A stretch of 35,343 nt of DNA from Bacteroidota bacterium (GCA_028876495.1 JAGWRO010000086.1:1-35343); one strand, 5' to 3'. Positions 7,975 through 17,124 are shown, counted from the first letter of the stretch. Notes: generated from the sequence alone by a model not told the origin. A program made the numbers and translations.

Positions 7975-10776
7975 ATGCCAAACCAAAACCCGGAGCAACT
8001 CGCAAGGGATAATATCGATAAGGAACTTCTCGCCTGTGGCTGGGTGATTCAATCTAAGAATGAAATCAATCTTATTGCAGGTTTAGGTGTTGCTGTCAGG
8101 GAATACCAAACCGATGTAGGTCCTGCTGATTATGTATTATTCGTTGACAAAAAACCGGTTGGTGTCATAGAAGCCAAAAGAGCCGAAGAAGGCGTCCATC
8201 TTACCGTGCACGAAGATCAATCAGAAGGTTATGCTTCCGCAAAACTGAAATATTGCAACAATGAAAAACTTCCTTTTGTATATGAAAGCACAGGGGAAGT
8301 AACCCGCTTTACCGATTATCGTGATCCTAAACCGCGGTCAAGGCCGGTATTTACTTTTCATCGTCCTGAAACTTTTGCTGAATGGCTCAGGCAGGGCAAT
8401 TCGTTAAGGGCAAGATTACACGATCTACCTGAATTACCGGAAGAAGGATTGAGGGATTGCCAGATAAATGCGATTCATAACCTTGAAAAATCTTTCAAAC
8501 AATACCATCCGAAAGCACTCATACAGATGGCAACCGGCTCCGGAAAAACTTATACGGCCATTACTTTTATCTATCGCCTTTTAAAATATGCTAAAGCAAA
8601 AAGAGTATTGTTTTTGGTAGATACCAAAAATCTTGGCGAGCAGGCAGAACAGGAGTTTATGGCCTATGTGCCGAATGATGATAACAGGAAGTTTACTGAG
8701 TTATATGCGGTAACAAGATTGAAAAGCAGTTTTATACCCACCGATAACCAGGTGTATATTTCTACGATTCAAAGAATGTATTCTATTTTAAAGGGAACGG
8801 AGTTGGATGAAAGTGCTGAGGAACTGAACCCTAACGAATACAAACAGAAAGAACCGCAACCGGTAATTTACAATGAAAAAGTACCGATAGAGTTTTTTGA
8901 TTTTATTGTAATTGACGAGTGCCACCGCAGCATATATAATTTATGGAAACAGGTGCTTGATTATTTCGACGCTTTCCAGGTGGGCCTCACTGCCACGCCT
9001 GACAACCGCACCTTTGGATATTTTAATCAAAACCTGGTTAGTGATTATGGATATGAAAAAGCCGTGATTGACGGAGTGCTGGTGCCTTACAATGTATTTA
9101 CGGTTGAAACGAAAATAACCAAAGACGGGAGCAGGATAGCGTTGGGAGAAAAAGTGGACAAACGGGAAAGGATAACGAGGCGAAAGTTTTGGGAAGAAGT
9201 GGATGAAGATATTGAATATACAGGCAAGCAACTCGACAGGGATATTGTAAACCCGAGCACCATAAGAACGATTGTTCGTGCGATAAAAGAAAATACACCT
9301 GCCATGTTCCCGGACAGGCTTGGAAAAGATGGTAGCTTTGAAATTCCTAAAACGTTGATCTTTGCCAAGACAGATTCTCACGCAGAAGATATTATTGAGA
9401 TTGTAAGAGAAGAATTCGGGGAAGAAAATAAGTTTTGCAAAAAGGTAACCTACAAAAGTGACGAGGACCCCAAGACTGTTTTATCCAATTTCAGGAATGA
9501 TTATTATCCGCGTATAGCCGTTACCGTTGACATGATTGCAACGGGCACAGACATACGCCCTTTGGAGATTTTGGTGTTTATGCGTGACGTGAAGAGCCGT
9601 AGTTATTATGAACAAATGAAGGGCCGCGGCACGCGCACCTGTTCGCTGGAAGACCTTAAAGCAAAGGGCACACCCTCGGCAAAATTTACGAAAGATCATT
9701 TTGTAATTATTGATGCGATTGGTGTGGAAAGTTCACAAAAGACAGATAGCCGCCCATTGGAAAAAAAGCCGGGACTTACATTGAAAGATCTTTTGCAAAA
9801 CGTGATCATGGGAAATACGGATGAAGAAATATTAAGCTCACTTGCCAACCGGTTGATACGTTTGGATAAACAAATAAACGCTACCGAAAAAAACACTTTT
9901 ACCGAACATGCCAATGGCGCTACCATTCATCATGTAGTACAGCAATTGCTGAATGCACACGACCCGGACACGATAAAAAATGCAGAAACGATTATAAGGA
10001 AGGACCTGCAGGGACAGGCGCCTGTGGTAATAGAAGCTGCCATACAAACAGAGAAACAAAAAATAGTAGATGAAGCTATAAACGTTTTTCATAATCCTGA
10101 ACTGAGGAATTATATTTTGGATGTTCGTAAAAAGTACGACCAGGTAATTGACGGCATCAACATAGATGAGATCACTAACATTGGCTGGGTAAAAGACCAG
10201 GAAGCAGCAGCAGAATTGACCATTAGCAATTTTACCGCATGGATAGAAGCGCACAAAGATGAGATAACTGCCCTGCAAATATTTTATGGCCAGCCTTACC
10301 GGCGCCGTGAGCTTACTTATAAAATGATAAAGGAACTGTATGATAAAATAAAAATGGAGCAGCCGTTGTTAGACCCGGTAATTGTATGGAGGGCATTTGA
10401 AAAAGTACAACCAAAGGAAGATGTCACCCTGAGCTTGTCGAAGGGGCCAAAAAATGAATTGATTGCGTTGGTAAGCCTTGTACGTAAAGTGAGTGGCGTT
10501 GATAAAACACTTACTCGCTATGATAGTGCGGTTGACAGGAATTTTAAAGACTGGCTGTTTAAACAAAATGCCGGGCAACATAATAAGTTTACGGAAGAGC
10601 AAATGCAATGGCTGCGCATGATAAAAGATTATATAGCCAACAGCTTTCACGTTGAGAAAGAAGATTTTGAACTGGACCCCTTTAATAAAAACGGGGGCCT
10701 TGGAAAGATGTGGCAATTATTTGGAGAGAAGACGGATGAAATAATTGAGGAGTTAAATGAGGTGCTGGCGGCTTAA
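7975..10776 (+). CDS. hsdR: Type I restriction enzyme, R (endonuclease/translocase) subunit
   Basis: A 933-residue HsdR of the EcoEI-like subgroup, which translocates and cleaves DNA in complex with HsdM and HsdS. An N-terminal PD-(D/E)xK nuclease is visible: D52 in GPADYV, then E66-x-K68 in GVIEAKRAEEG. The SF2 motor follows, with Walker A ATGSGKT (~186-192), DECH box VIDECHRS (~312-319), LTATP (~338) and motif V/VI ATGTDIRP ... YYEQMKGRGTR (~544-554). The C-terminal ~200 residues are the helical assembly domain (ELTYKMIKELYDKIKMEQP). All key motifs are intact. A REP-like module is built into the reading frame near residue 817. It opens the island; the next gene starts 99 bases on, and base composition shifts clearly to AT-rich there. 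Confidence 0.97.
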   Translation: MPNQNPEQLARDNIDKELLACGWVIQSKNEINLIAGLGVAVREYQTDVGPADYVLFVDKKPVGVIEAKRAEEGVHLTVHEDQSEGYASAKLKYCNNEKLPFVYESTGEVTRFTDYRDPKPRSRPVFTFHRPETFAEWLRQGNSLRARLHDLPELPEEGLRDCQINAIHNLEKSFKQYHPKALIQMATGSGKTYTAITFIYRLLKYAKAKRVLFLVDTKNLGEQAEQEFMAYVPNDDNRKFTELYAVTRLKSSFIPTDNQVYISTIQRMYSILKGTELDESAEELNPNEYKQKEPQPVIYNEKVPIEFFDFIVIDECHRSIYNLWKQVLDYFDAFQVGLTATPDNRTFGYFNQNLVSDYGYEKAVIDGVLVPYNVFTVETKITKDGSRIALGEKVDKRERITRRKFWEEVDEDIEYTGKQLDRDIVNPSTIRTIVRAIKENTPAMFPDRLGKDGSFEIPKTLIFAKTDSHAEDIIEIVREEFGEENKFCKKVTYKSDEDPKTVLSNFRNDYYPRIAVTVDMIATGTDIRPLEILVFMRDVKSRSYYEQMKGRGTRTCSLEDLKAKGTPSAKFTKDHFVIIDAIGVESSQKTDSRPLEKKPGLTLKDLLQNVIMGNTDEEILSSLANRLIRLDKQINATEKNTFTEHANGATIHHVVQQLLNAHDPDTIKNAETIIRKDLQGQAPVVIEAAIQTEKQKIVDEAINVFHNPELRNYILDVRKKYDQVIDGINIDEITNIGWVKDQEAAAELTISNFTAWIEAHKDEITALQIFYGQPYRRRELTYKMIKELYDKIKMEQPLLDPVIVWRAFEKVQPKEDVTLSLSKGPKNELIALVSLVRKVSGVDKTLTRYDSAVDRNFKDWLFKQNAGQHNKFTEEQMQWLRMIKDYIANSFHVEKEDFELDPFNKNGGLGKMWQLFGEKTDEIIEELNEVLAA
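10423..10445 (-). repeat. REP-like module inside hsdR, translated as VTLSLSKG
   Basis: The bases GTCACCCTGAGCTTGTCGAA-GGG are the reverse complement of the intergenic CCCTTCGACAAGCTCAGGGTGAC module (compare 20749-20771). Here it lies in frame in hsdR, giving the characteristic peptide VTLSLSKG at residues ~817-824, between two helical segments of the C-terminal domain. It is more intact than many intergenic copies in the window. Confidence 0.85.
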
Positions 10777-10875
10777 GAGACGAAAGTGGCTGAATCTGCA
10801 TTTTAAAAAATAGAAGGTAAAATGAATTGGCAATGCAAAGACATTAACTGACACAAAATGTACTAAACAAAAAAT

Positions 10876-11751
10876 ATGGCAACAGACAAAAAAAGTAAAG
10901 ATCTTCAATTCTATTATTATCGTTATCAGATTGTTCCTACTAGTAGTTCAATTCAAACGACTATAGATGATTACGAAATAAAGGATTATGAGGATTTAGT
11001 TTCAAAGAAAAATAGAATTTTTCGGGACGTTGTTAATTCGAAATCAATCCTAATGCAAGGAAGAAGTGCAGATTATATTTATAAGGTGTTATCTGTTGAA
11101 CATAATTATTTTTTACTGAGAATTGCAAGAAAAAAAGATATTAATATAGATAAGGAAGACTTTTCAGAAGAGACTATAGTTTCATATCCTAATGTATTAA
11201 TCTTAATAGACAATAGGCCGAGCGTCCAACAGTTAATAATACAAATGAATTATAAAGCTTTCGAAAGTACAGAGGTAGTAGCAAACATTTTAGAAAAGAA
11301 TTTTAACAGGTATTTACATCAGTATCAACTTTCTTTTTACTTAAGACCCATTACAGAAAAAAAAGAGTTTTGGGAATTAACTAAGAAATATGAGGATCGA
11401 ATAACTCAAGTTGCGTTTGAGATTATTAAGCCTAATATGGCAAACATTTCAAAAAATCTGAGCGAAGATTTAAAAAGCTTACAAAAAGACACTAATAGCC
11501 ATAAGACTAAAATTGAACTAAATTCAGCTCAAGACAGTAGATTGGAAAATTTAAATGAGAAAAATGGTGAATTGGCTGGATTGGTGCATTACGCAAATGA
11601 AGGCGGAGGAGAGATTATTGTAAAAGTTAAAGGAATACGAAAGAAGCTACATACAAATAAGCAAGTGATAACTGAATCTATAGATGAAATTGCTATTAAA
11701 GGCACCGATCCCAAAAAAATGCTTGATATTTTAAAAGCAGTTTTAGTATAA
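10876..11751 (+). CDS. Unrecognised protein between hsdR and hsdS (291 aa)
   Basis: A soluble, lysine-rich protein of 291 residues with no signal peptide or membrane helix. I do not recognise a named family with confidence. Visible layout: an N-terminal alpha/beta part (FYYYRYQIVPTSSS ... YPNVLILIDNRPSVQQLIIQ), a middle section ending FWELTKKYEDRITQVAFEII and PNMANISKNLSEDL, and a C-terminal segment with LAGLVHYANEGGGEIIVKVKG. The architecture recalls the loosely defined DUF4747/RexA-type antiphage proteins, but this is an impression. The next gene, a small membrane protein, begins after a 1-base gap, so the two are almost certainly co-translated and probably work together, as RexA and RexB do in lambda. 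Strongly AT-rich compared with hsdR. Confidence 0.8.
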   Translation: MATDKKSKDLQFYYYRYQIVPTSSSIQTTIDDYEIKDYEDLVSKKNRIFRDVVNSKSILMQGRSADYIYKVLSVEHNYFLLRIARKKDINIDKEDFSEETIVSYPNVLILIDNRPSVQQLIIQMNYKAFESTEVVANILEKNFNRYLHQYQLSFYLRPITEKKEFWELTKKYEDRITQVAFEIIKPNMANISKNLSEDLKSLQKDTNSHKTKIELNSAQDSRLENLNEKNGELAGLVHYANEGGGEIIVKVKGIRKKLHTNKQVITESIDEIAIKGTDPKKMLDILKAVLV

Positions 11752-11752
11752 T

Positions 11753-12181
11753 ATGAATTTGGTAAAAAACATATCGTTCTATATCCTCTTGGCAGTTGTA
11801 ATCAATTGTTCTGCAAATTATTTGAATAGCGATTTTATTGGACCTTTTTTAAAAAATAACATTGTTTCAATTCTTATAAATCTGCTAGCAATAAATATTG
11901 CCACATGTACTATTTTAATGACAAAACTTAATGAAATAAAAGAAAAACACCAGGTTGATTTTTCCTCGACTTATAAGGAACTTAAGCTTTCTTTAAAGGA
12001 ACAAGTTATATTGATTGCTATTTCTTTTATTGCGTTAGTCTTTGATAAAAGCACCGTCTTAATTGCCTTTATCCCACATTATACAATATGTATTAATGTG
12101 ATCCTTACTGCTGTTTTTATTTATGCAATTGATATTTTGTGGGATATAGGTAAAGCGGTATTTACAATAATTAATCGTTGA
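11753..12181 (+). CDS. Small four-helix membrane protein
   Basis: A 142-residue protein with four likely transmembrane helices at about residues 6-24, 35-56, 82-100 and 110-132, linked by a charged loop (TKLNEIKEKHQVDFSSTYKE). It starts one base after the stop of the 291-aa gene and ends 7 bases before hsdS. Length, topology and order (soluble ~280 aa, then ~140 aa 4-TM) parallel lambda rexA-rexB, in which RexB is a membrane effector, and more loosely Kiwa (membrane KwaA, soluble KwaB). I see no diagnostic sequence match to either, so a membrane effector role is inference from context. Confidence 0.8.
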   Translation: MNLVKNISFYILLAVVINCSANYLNSDFIGPFLKNNIVSILINLLAINIATCTILMTKLNEIKEKHQVDFSSTYKELKLSLKEQVILIAISFIALVFDKSTVLIAFIPHYTICINVILTAVFIYAIDILWDIGKAVFTIINR

Positions 12182-12188
12182 TGTAAGA

Positions 12189-13532
12189 ATGGAAGAAATA
12201 GTAAAGAATTCAAAATGGGTAAAATTGGGAGAATACGTAATTTCCGTAAAAGGGAAAAAGCCTAAACGTGTTTCAAAAGAAAAGACTAAGGAATATTCAA
12301 TCCCGTATGTAAATATCAAAGCTTTTGAAAAAAAAATTATTGATGAATATACAGATGGGGTTGGATGTGCTTTATGTGAAGATAGAGATTTTTTAATGGT
12401 CTGGGACGGCTCACGTTCAGGATATGTTGGTAAAGCAATTAAAGGTGCATTAGGAAGTACTTTAGTGAAATTGAATTTTCCGGATATTGAAAATAATTAT
12501 GCTTATTATTTTTTGCAATCAAAATTCATTGAAATAAATACTAGAGCAAAAGGAGTTGGTATTCCACATGTTGATCCTAACATTCTTTGGAATTATGATT
12601 TATTAATTCCTCCTAAAATCACTCAACAAGCCATTGTTTCCAAAATAGAAGAACTCTTTAGCGAAATAGAAAATGGCATTAAAAGTTTGCTTACTGCGCA
12701 GCAGCAATTAAAAACTTACCGGCAAAGTGTGTTGAAATGGGCGTTTGAGGGAAAGTTGACTAATAGCCTAAACTATGATTCTTTTGATTTGCCTGATGAA
12801 AATGATTTAAGCATGGTAGCGGAGCCGGATACTGAATATAAAATCAAAAAAAATCAGAATAATCAAAATAATCAAATAAATCATAGTTCAGATAAAGGGG
12901 AATTGCCGGAGGGGTGGAAGTGGGTGAAAACAATTGATGTAATTAAAATTATCAATAACGGTTACACGCCAACAAGCCAATACTTATCTCAAGGTTCTGG
13001 AGAAGTTCCTTTTATTAAAGTGTACAACCTTAATTTCAATGGTACTTTAAACTTTGAAAAAAATCCCACATTCATTCCTGAAGTCATACATAAAAAAGAC
13101 CTGAAACGTTCTATTTGTTTGCCTGGGGATGTTTTAATAAATATTGTTGGACCACCTCTTGGAAAAGTCTCTATTGTTACAAATCAATATCCCGAATGGA
13201 ATATTAATCAGGCAATCGTTATGTTCAGACCAAATGAAGATGTAATATCCAAGTATATTTCCTATTTCATGCAGAACGTGGTAACAACTAGTTGGCTCGA
13301 AAATACTTCAAAGGCAACAGCGGGACAATGGAATGTAAAGGTTTCTACTTGCAGGGAAATCCCTTTTCCGTTCTGCTCAATTGATGAACAGCAAAAGGTT
13401 GTTGAGGCCATAGAAAGCCGCCTTAGCGTAGCTGACAAATTGGAAGAAAGTATAAACCAAAGCCTTCAACAGGCAGAGGCATTGAAACAAAGTATTTTAA
13501 AGAAGGCGTTTGAGGGAAGATTAATAAAATAA
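12189..13532 (+). CDS. hsdS: Type I restriction enzyme, S (specificity) subunit
   Basis: A 447-residue HsdS with the usual two-fold layout. TRD1 covers ~1-145. The central conserved region follows (QQAIVSKIEELFSEIENGIK ... YRQSVLKWAFEGKL). TRD2 starts at LPEGWKWVKTIDV, ~235-390, and the distal conserved region (DEQQKVVEAIESRL ... LKQSILKKAFEGRL) mirrors the central one. Each TRD should read half of a bipartite DNA target. The linker between the halves contains an A8 run and a 9-bp tandem repeat encoding an Asn/Gln-rich stretch. The gene starts 7 bases after the membrane protein and ends 10 bases before the GHKL ATPase. Confidence 0.96.
   Translation: MEEIVKNSKWVKLGEYVISVKGKKPKRVSKEKTKEYSIPYVNIKAFEKKIIDEYTDGVGCALCEDRDFLMVWDGSRSGYVGKAIKGALGSTLVKLNFPDIENNYAYYFLQSKFIEINTRAKGVGIPHVDPNILWNYDLLIPPKITQQAIVSKIEELFSEIENGIKSLLTAQQQLKTYRQSVLKWAFEGKLTNSLNYDSFDLPDENDLSMVAEPDTEYKIKKNQNNQNNQINHSSDKGELPEGWKWVKTIDVIKIINNGYTPTSQYLSQGSGEVPFIKVYNLNFNGTLNFEKNPTFIPEVIHKKDLKRSICLPGDVLINIVGPPLGKVSIVTNQYPEWNINQAIVMFRPNEDVISKYISYFMQNVVTTSWLENTSKATAGQWNVKVSTCREIPFPFCSIDEQQKVVEAIESRLSVADKLEESINQSLQQAEALKQSILKKAFEGRLIK
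12846..12884 (+). repeat. A8 run and 9-bp tandem repeat in the HsdS linker
   Basis: Eight A residues (12846-12853) run into about 3.5 copies of a 9-base unit (AATCAGAAT, AATCAAAAT, AATCAAATA, AATCAT; 12852-12884), coding KKNQNNQNNQINH. Slippage of the 9-mer would change linker length by three residues; slippage of the A-run would shift the frame and give a half-length HsdS. Confidence 0.75.
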
Positions 13533-13542
13533 TTACAAGAGA

Positions 13543-14748
13543 ATGTTTCAAATTAAAATAAATAAGAGTATCAAATTAGATGAGGTTGAACAACTCTATA
13601 TACAGTTGTATCGACACATCAAGTTAGATATTGTCGTTGATTTGCTTTTACCTGTTGAACTTGACAGCAGCTATATTGGTATTGTGCCAACTCTTTACCA
13701 ATTTGTTTTTACTTGGATGCGATATGAAAAGTCAGGAAAACTATTATTAGATATTTCTAATCCCGAAGCAACAGACTATAATGAGTTGTATGAAAACGAA
13801 TTGATTTTTCCATTAGTAAGCTTAGTTTGGGATAAGAACGAAGTTTTTGATAAAACAGGAAAGATTAACCTTAGGAAGCATTTGAAAAAATACAATGCTA
13901 TCTATTTTGATAGAATGAAAGCGGTCACTGCCCAAAAAAATTGGAAACTGTTACTGACAAATTTTGACCACTTATCAGAAGACCGCGGAATCTTGCCATG
14001 CTTTGAAATAAATGGGGTATTCATTGCCAACGAAACTTCATTGTCAAATAATTTAAAAGGCGGAATCCAACAACTTCTTGCTTATTCAAAAGATGCTCAA
14101 AAATCTTACGATGATATTCAAGGTCATTTAATGGGGATTGTTTACGAACTAATGAAAAACACATTTGAATGGGGAAACAAAGATGAATATAATGTTCCAT
14201 TAGACCCTAGTTTGAGAGGAATTTTAATCAAGTTCTATAAAAAGACCAGACGAAAATTGGTTGAGGAATTTAAAGCTCATAAGGGACTTTCAACATACTT
14301 TAAAAGCGATGTTTTAAAAGAGAACAATTTATCAGAGATATACTTTTTGGAAATTGATGTATTTGATAGCGGGATTGGCTTTGTAAAAAAATACAAATCG
14401 CTTAATCCTACCGAAAAGTTATCAGATATAGATATAATCAAGAAATGTTTGATTAAGCACAACACATCAGCCAAAGGATTAGAAAAAGGAGATAAAGGGA
14501 TTGGGCTAGACAGAATCCTAAGCATCCTTGACGGCAAAGGATTTCTGAGAATAAAGACAGGGTGCAATATTATTTATAGAAATCTTATTAGCGACCCTTA
14601 CAAAAAAATAGAAAAGGAATCGGTAGCAGACATGGAACTTTTTGACTGGAAAAATAACAGCAATGAAGTTTATACGACTTACCCCTTTGCAGAAGGTAGT
14701 ATAATTACAATTATTTATCCTTTATCCTTCAACTTAAAAGATGAATAA
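13543..14748 (+). CDS. GHKL-type (HATPase) ATP-binding protein within the R-M operon
   Basis: A 401-residue protein with a Bergerat ATP-binding fold in its second half. The N box is VYELMKNTFEW (E~202, N~206). The G1 box is DVFDSGIGF (D~275, G~277, G~279). The G2 region is KGDKGIGLDRIL (~314-325), and a final strand reads GSIITIIYPL. The first ~185 residues match no domain I recognise; they could be a sensor or a partner-binding part. There is no DHp/His phosphoacceptor or receiver, so it is not a standard histidine kinase. GHKL ATPases of the MutL/MORC kind are known to accompany restriction systems. The stop overlaps the start of the next gene by 8 bases (ATGAATAA), a strong sign of translational coupling. 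Confidence 0.85.
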   Translation: MFQIKINKSIKLDEVEQLYIQLYRHIKLDIVVDLLLPVELDSSYIGIVPTLYQFVFTWMRYEKSGKLLLDISNPEATDYNELYENELIFPLVSLVWDKNEVFDKTGKINLRKHLKKYNAIYFDRMKAVTAQKNWKLLLTNFDHLSEDRGILPCFEINGVFIANETSLSNNLKGGIQQLLAYSKDAQKSYDDIQGHLMGIVYELMKNTFEWGNKDEYNVPLDPSLRGILIKFYKKTRRKLVEEFKAHKGLSTYFKSDVLKENNLSEIYFLEIDVFDSGIGFVKKYKSLNPTEKLSDIDIIKKCLIKHNTSAKGLEKGDKGIGLDRILSILDGKGFLRIKTGCNIIYRNLISDPYKKIEKESVADMELFDWKNNSNEVYTTYPFAEGSIITIIYPLSFNLKDE

Positions 14749-17110
14749 TTTTTATATATATAAATTCAACTACACAAAAAAAGAAGAAGGAAATGACAAA
14801 ATCATTTCTGTTTCTGTAATTTTTTGCGATAGAGAAACTATAAACGAGGATAACCTTAAAGATGAGATTAGAAAGTTCTATGAAATGAACTATCAAACGG
14901 ATGAAATTTATGTAATTGGTAGTCAGCTTCAGAAGGGTTTATTGAAAGAAGTATTCATTGATAACCAAGGCAAGACTTTTATAGGGATACCTAAGAAACA
15001 AGAAACACATTTATCAGAAAGTCTTTACATACTCACTTTTAACAAACTTGGAGAACTAAGTTGTTGTAACGAAAAGAAAATACCAAAAGAGTTTTTAAAA
15101 AACTTTTTGAATGAAGGATTGCAAAACATTTTTATCACACGAGGTGGTTTAGTTACATCAGAAGGGTCACATCACTTTGTTTTTCCATCAGGAAAACATT
15201 GTGATAAATTTTTAAGGACTGGAAATGTTCTGCTGATTAGTTCAGAAATATATTTTGTTGCTTTCGCACTACTCAAACATTTTGATGAAACAAAGCACAA
15301 TCAAATATATTGTGATACATCTTCAATAAACAGTGTTGCCTTTGCTCTTTCTGAATTAAAAAACAGGTTTATTCCCATCGCCGAACGCAAACAAATTCCA
15401 ATTGAAAGTTTTAGTTCTTATGACGGATTGTATAAAAATGAACTGTCATATACTAAGAATGCATTTCTAATTATTTCCGCTTCTACATCATCAAATATCA
15501 TAGCTTATATTTTGAATAGTCACAAAATTTTAAGCCGTGAAAATATTACAGTTTTGTATTATTTAGGCGATGCAAATAATTATGTTCAGATAAAAGACAA
15601 AACTATTTGCAACCTGACTTACAAATTAAAGACAAATCCAAATGGAATCCCTTTCATAAAGACTTTCAAAGGCGATGATTGCGAGTATTGCAAAAGAGGC
15701 TCTTATGCCGTTGAGGTTAAGGGTGATGTTTTCCTTTTAGAAAAGCCTAAAATAAATCCAATTGTTTTAAGTATCAAAGACCCTGAAAAATATTTATCGG
15801 GTTTGCTTGAACAATTCAAATCAGTTGAAAGAAAGCAAAATATTTTCAAGGTTAATTATAAAGAAAATTCAAATTTCAAATATGAGATTTACATAAATTT
15901 TTATGAAATTCTTGAGGGAATTAAAAACGGCAGGTATGATAAGTTCAACCAAAAATTAAATGACTATATAAATCAATTCGTTCCAAGTAATCTGAAATAT
16001 CTTATTACTCTCAATGATGTTGCTTCATCTGACCTTGCTAATTATATAATAGATAAAATCAAACAAAATTACAAGAAGGCTAAACTTCCTAAGAAAATTA
16101 CACAGGATGAGTTAAGTGAAATCAAAATGAATTCAGAAGGAACTGCTTTGGTTGTTGGATCGTGCATCGCTAACGGTAAAAATTTATTATTCATAAGCAG
16201 GGCTTTGAGAAAGTTTGATAAACTGAGAATAGTTTATTTTGTTGGAATATCAAGAACAAAAAACAGAGAGTATTTAGCATTTTTAAAGAGTAATTTAAAG
16301 CAGGGTAAACATGGTAGTGAATCAAGTAGTTTTATTGATGTTGAATCTATTTACTGCAACAATGATTCTAAAAACACATCATGGCTTTCTGAAATTAAGT
16401 TTCTTAAAAAGCTGATTGAATTTGTAAGTGATGAAGATTCATCTTCCGCCCACTTGCAATATTTGAAGGAAAGAAAAAAAATGCTTGAATCAAGCCAGGG
16501 GGACAGAGATAAAGGGCTCGCTAATAAATTATTTTACCCAAGATTTTCAAATTCAAAAATTGAGGAATTAAGCATTAGGAAAAATTTTGCCTTTTTCAAT
16601 TTTGACCACTATGATACTGATGTTTCACAAGCAGATATTTATTTCACTATTTCCAACATCATAAATACTTTAAGAAATTCAAATCCGAATGGGAATAGTG
16701 AAAAATCTGAAAGAACTTTAAAACAATCTGTGTATGTTAGAAATATTCTTGACCCAGCAAACTTTAGCAGATTCAATGACGGCATAATTCAATCTTCCAT
16801 TTTAAGAGCAGCTTATCCAGAAGAACTTAGTTACGGAATTGATAATGACATTTCACAAGAAATGACAAATACACTTGAAACTATTATCAAGTATTGTGTT
16901 GATGAGCAAGGAGAGGCTTTACTTGAATTCTTGTATGCTATTGCCAATAAAAAAATGACTTTAAAAAAGATTCATTTGCAGAAAATAGTTGATTTGCTAA
17001 CTGAAAGAATCGAAACAGATTTGATAAAATGGTTCACAAAATATATTGACAAGAAAGTTTTAAATGAGGAGGAAATTACTTTGAAAAAACTTTTCCCTCG
17101 AACTCCTTAA
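14741..17110 (+). CDS. Large phosphoribosyltransferase-like protein paired with the GHKL ATPase
   Basis: A 789-residue soluble protein with no family I can name firmly. Two regions look like class I phosphoribosyltransferase folds. Around residues 130-210 there is FPSGKHCDKFLRTGNVL, then IYCDTSSINSVAFALSEL. Around 465-500 there is EGTALVVGSCIANGKNLLFI, then SRALRKFDKLRIVYFVGISR. The second aligns with the PRPP-loop pattern (hydrophobic strand, acidic pair, loop, helix), but the usual DD pair is replaced by GS, so catalysis may be lost or altered. A CEYC pair (~314-317) could bind metal. The C-terminal ~150 residues are helical. It starts inside the end of the GHKL gene and stops 14 bases before hsdM. 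Likely forms one functional unit with the GHKL protein; function unknown. Confidence 0.8.
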   Translation: MNNFYIYKFNYTKKEEGNDKIISVSVIFCDRETINEDNLKDEIRKFYEMNYQTDEIYVIGSQLQKGLLKEVFIDNQGKTFIGIPKKQETHLSESLYILTFNKLGELSCCNEKKIPKEFLKNFLNEGLQNIFITRGGLVTSEGSHHFVFPSGKHCDKFLRTGNVLLISSEIYFVAFALLKHFDETKHNQIYCDTSSINSVAFALSELKNRFIPIAERKQIPIESFSSYDGLYKNELSYTKNAFLIISASTSSNIIAYILNSHKILSRENITVLYYLGDANNYVQIKDKTICNLTYKLKTNPNGIPFIKTFKGDDCEYCKRGSYAVEVKGDVFLLEKPKINPIVLSIKDPEKYLSGLLEQFKSVERKQNIFKVNYKENSNFKYEIYINFYEILEGIKNGRYDKFNQKLNDYINQFVPSNLKYLITLNDVASSDLANYIIDKIKQNYKKAKLPKKITQDELSEIKMNSEGTALVVGSCIANGKNLLFISRALRKFDKLRIVYFVGISRTKNREYLAFLKSNLKQGKHGSESSSFIDVESIYCNNDSKNTSWLSEIKFLKKLIEFVSDEDSSSAHLQYLKERKKMLESSQGDRDKGLANKLFYPRFSNSKIEELSIRKNFAFFNFDHYDTDVSQADIYFTISNIINTLRNSNPNGNSEKSERTLKQSVYVRNILDPANFSRFNDGIIQSSILRAAYPEELSYGIDNDISQEMTNTLETIIKYCVDEQGEALLEFLYAIANKKMTLKKIHLQKIVDLLTERIETDLIKWFTKYIDKKVLNEEEITLKKLFPRTP

Positions 17111-17124
17111 AAGAAAAAAATACA

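Noticed and set aside
12059-12319. Minus-strand frame across the membrane protein/hsdS junction
   Set aside because: Shadow of two well-supported + strand genes.
13543-14748. Sensor histidine kinase
   Set aside because: N, G1 and G2 boxes are present, but there is no dimerisation/phosphoacceptor His helix, no membrane segment and no response regulator nearby.
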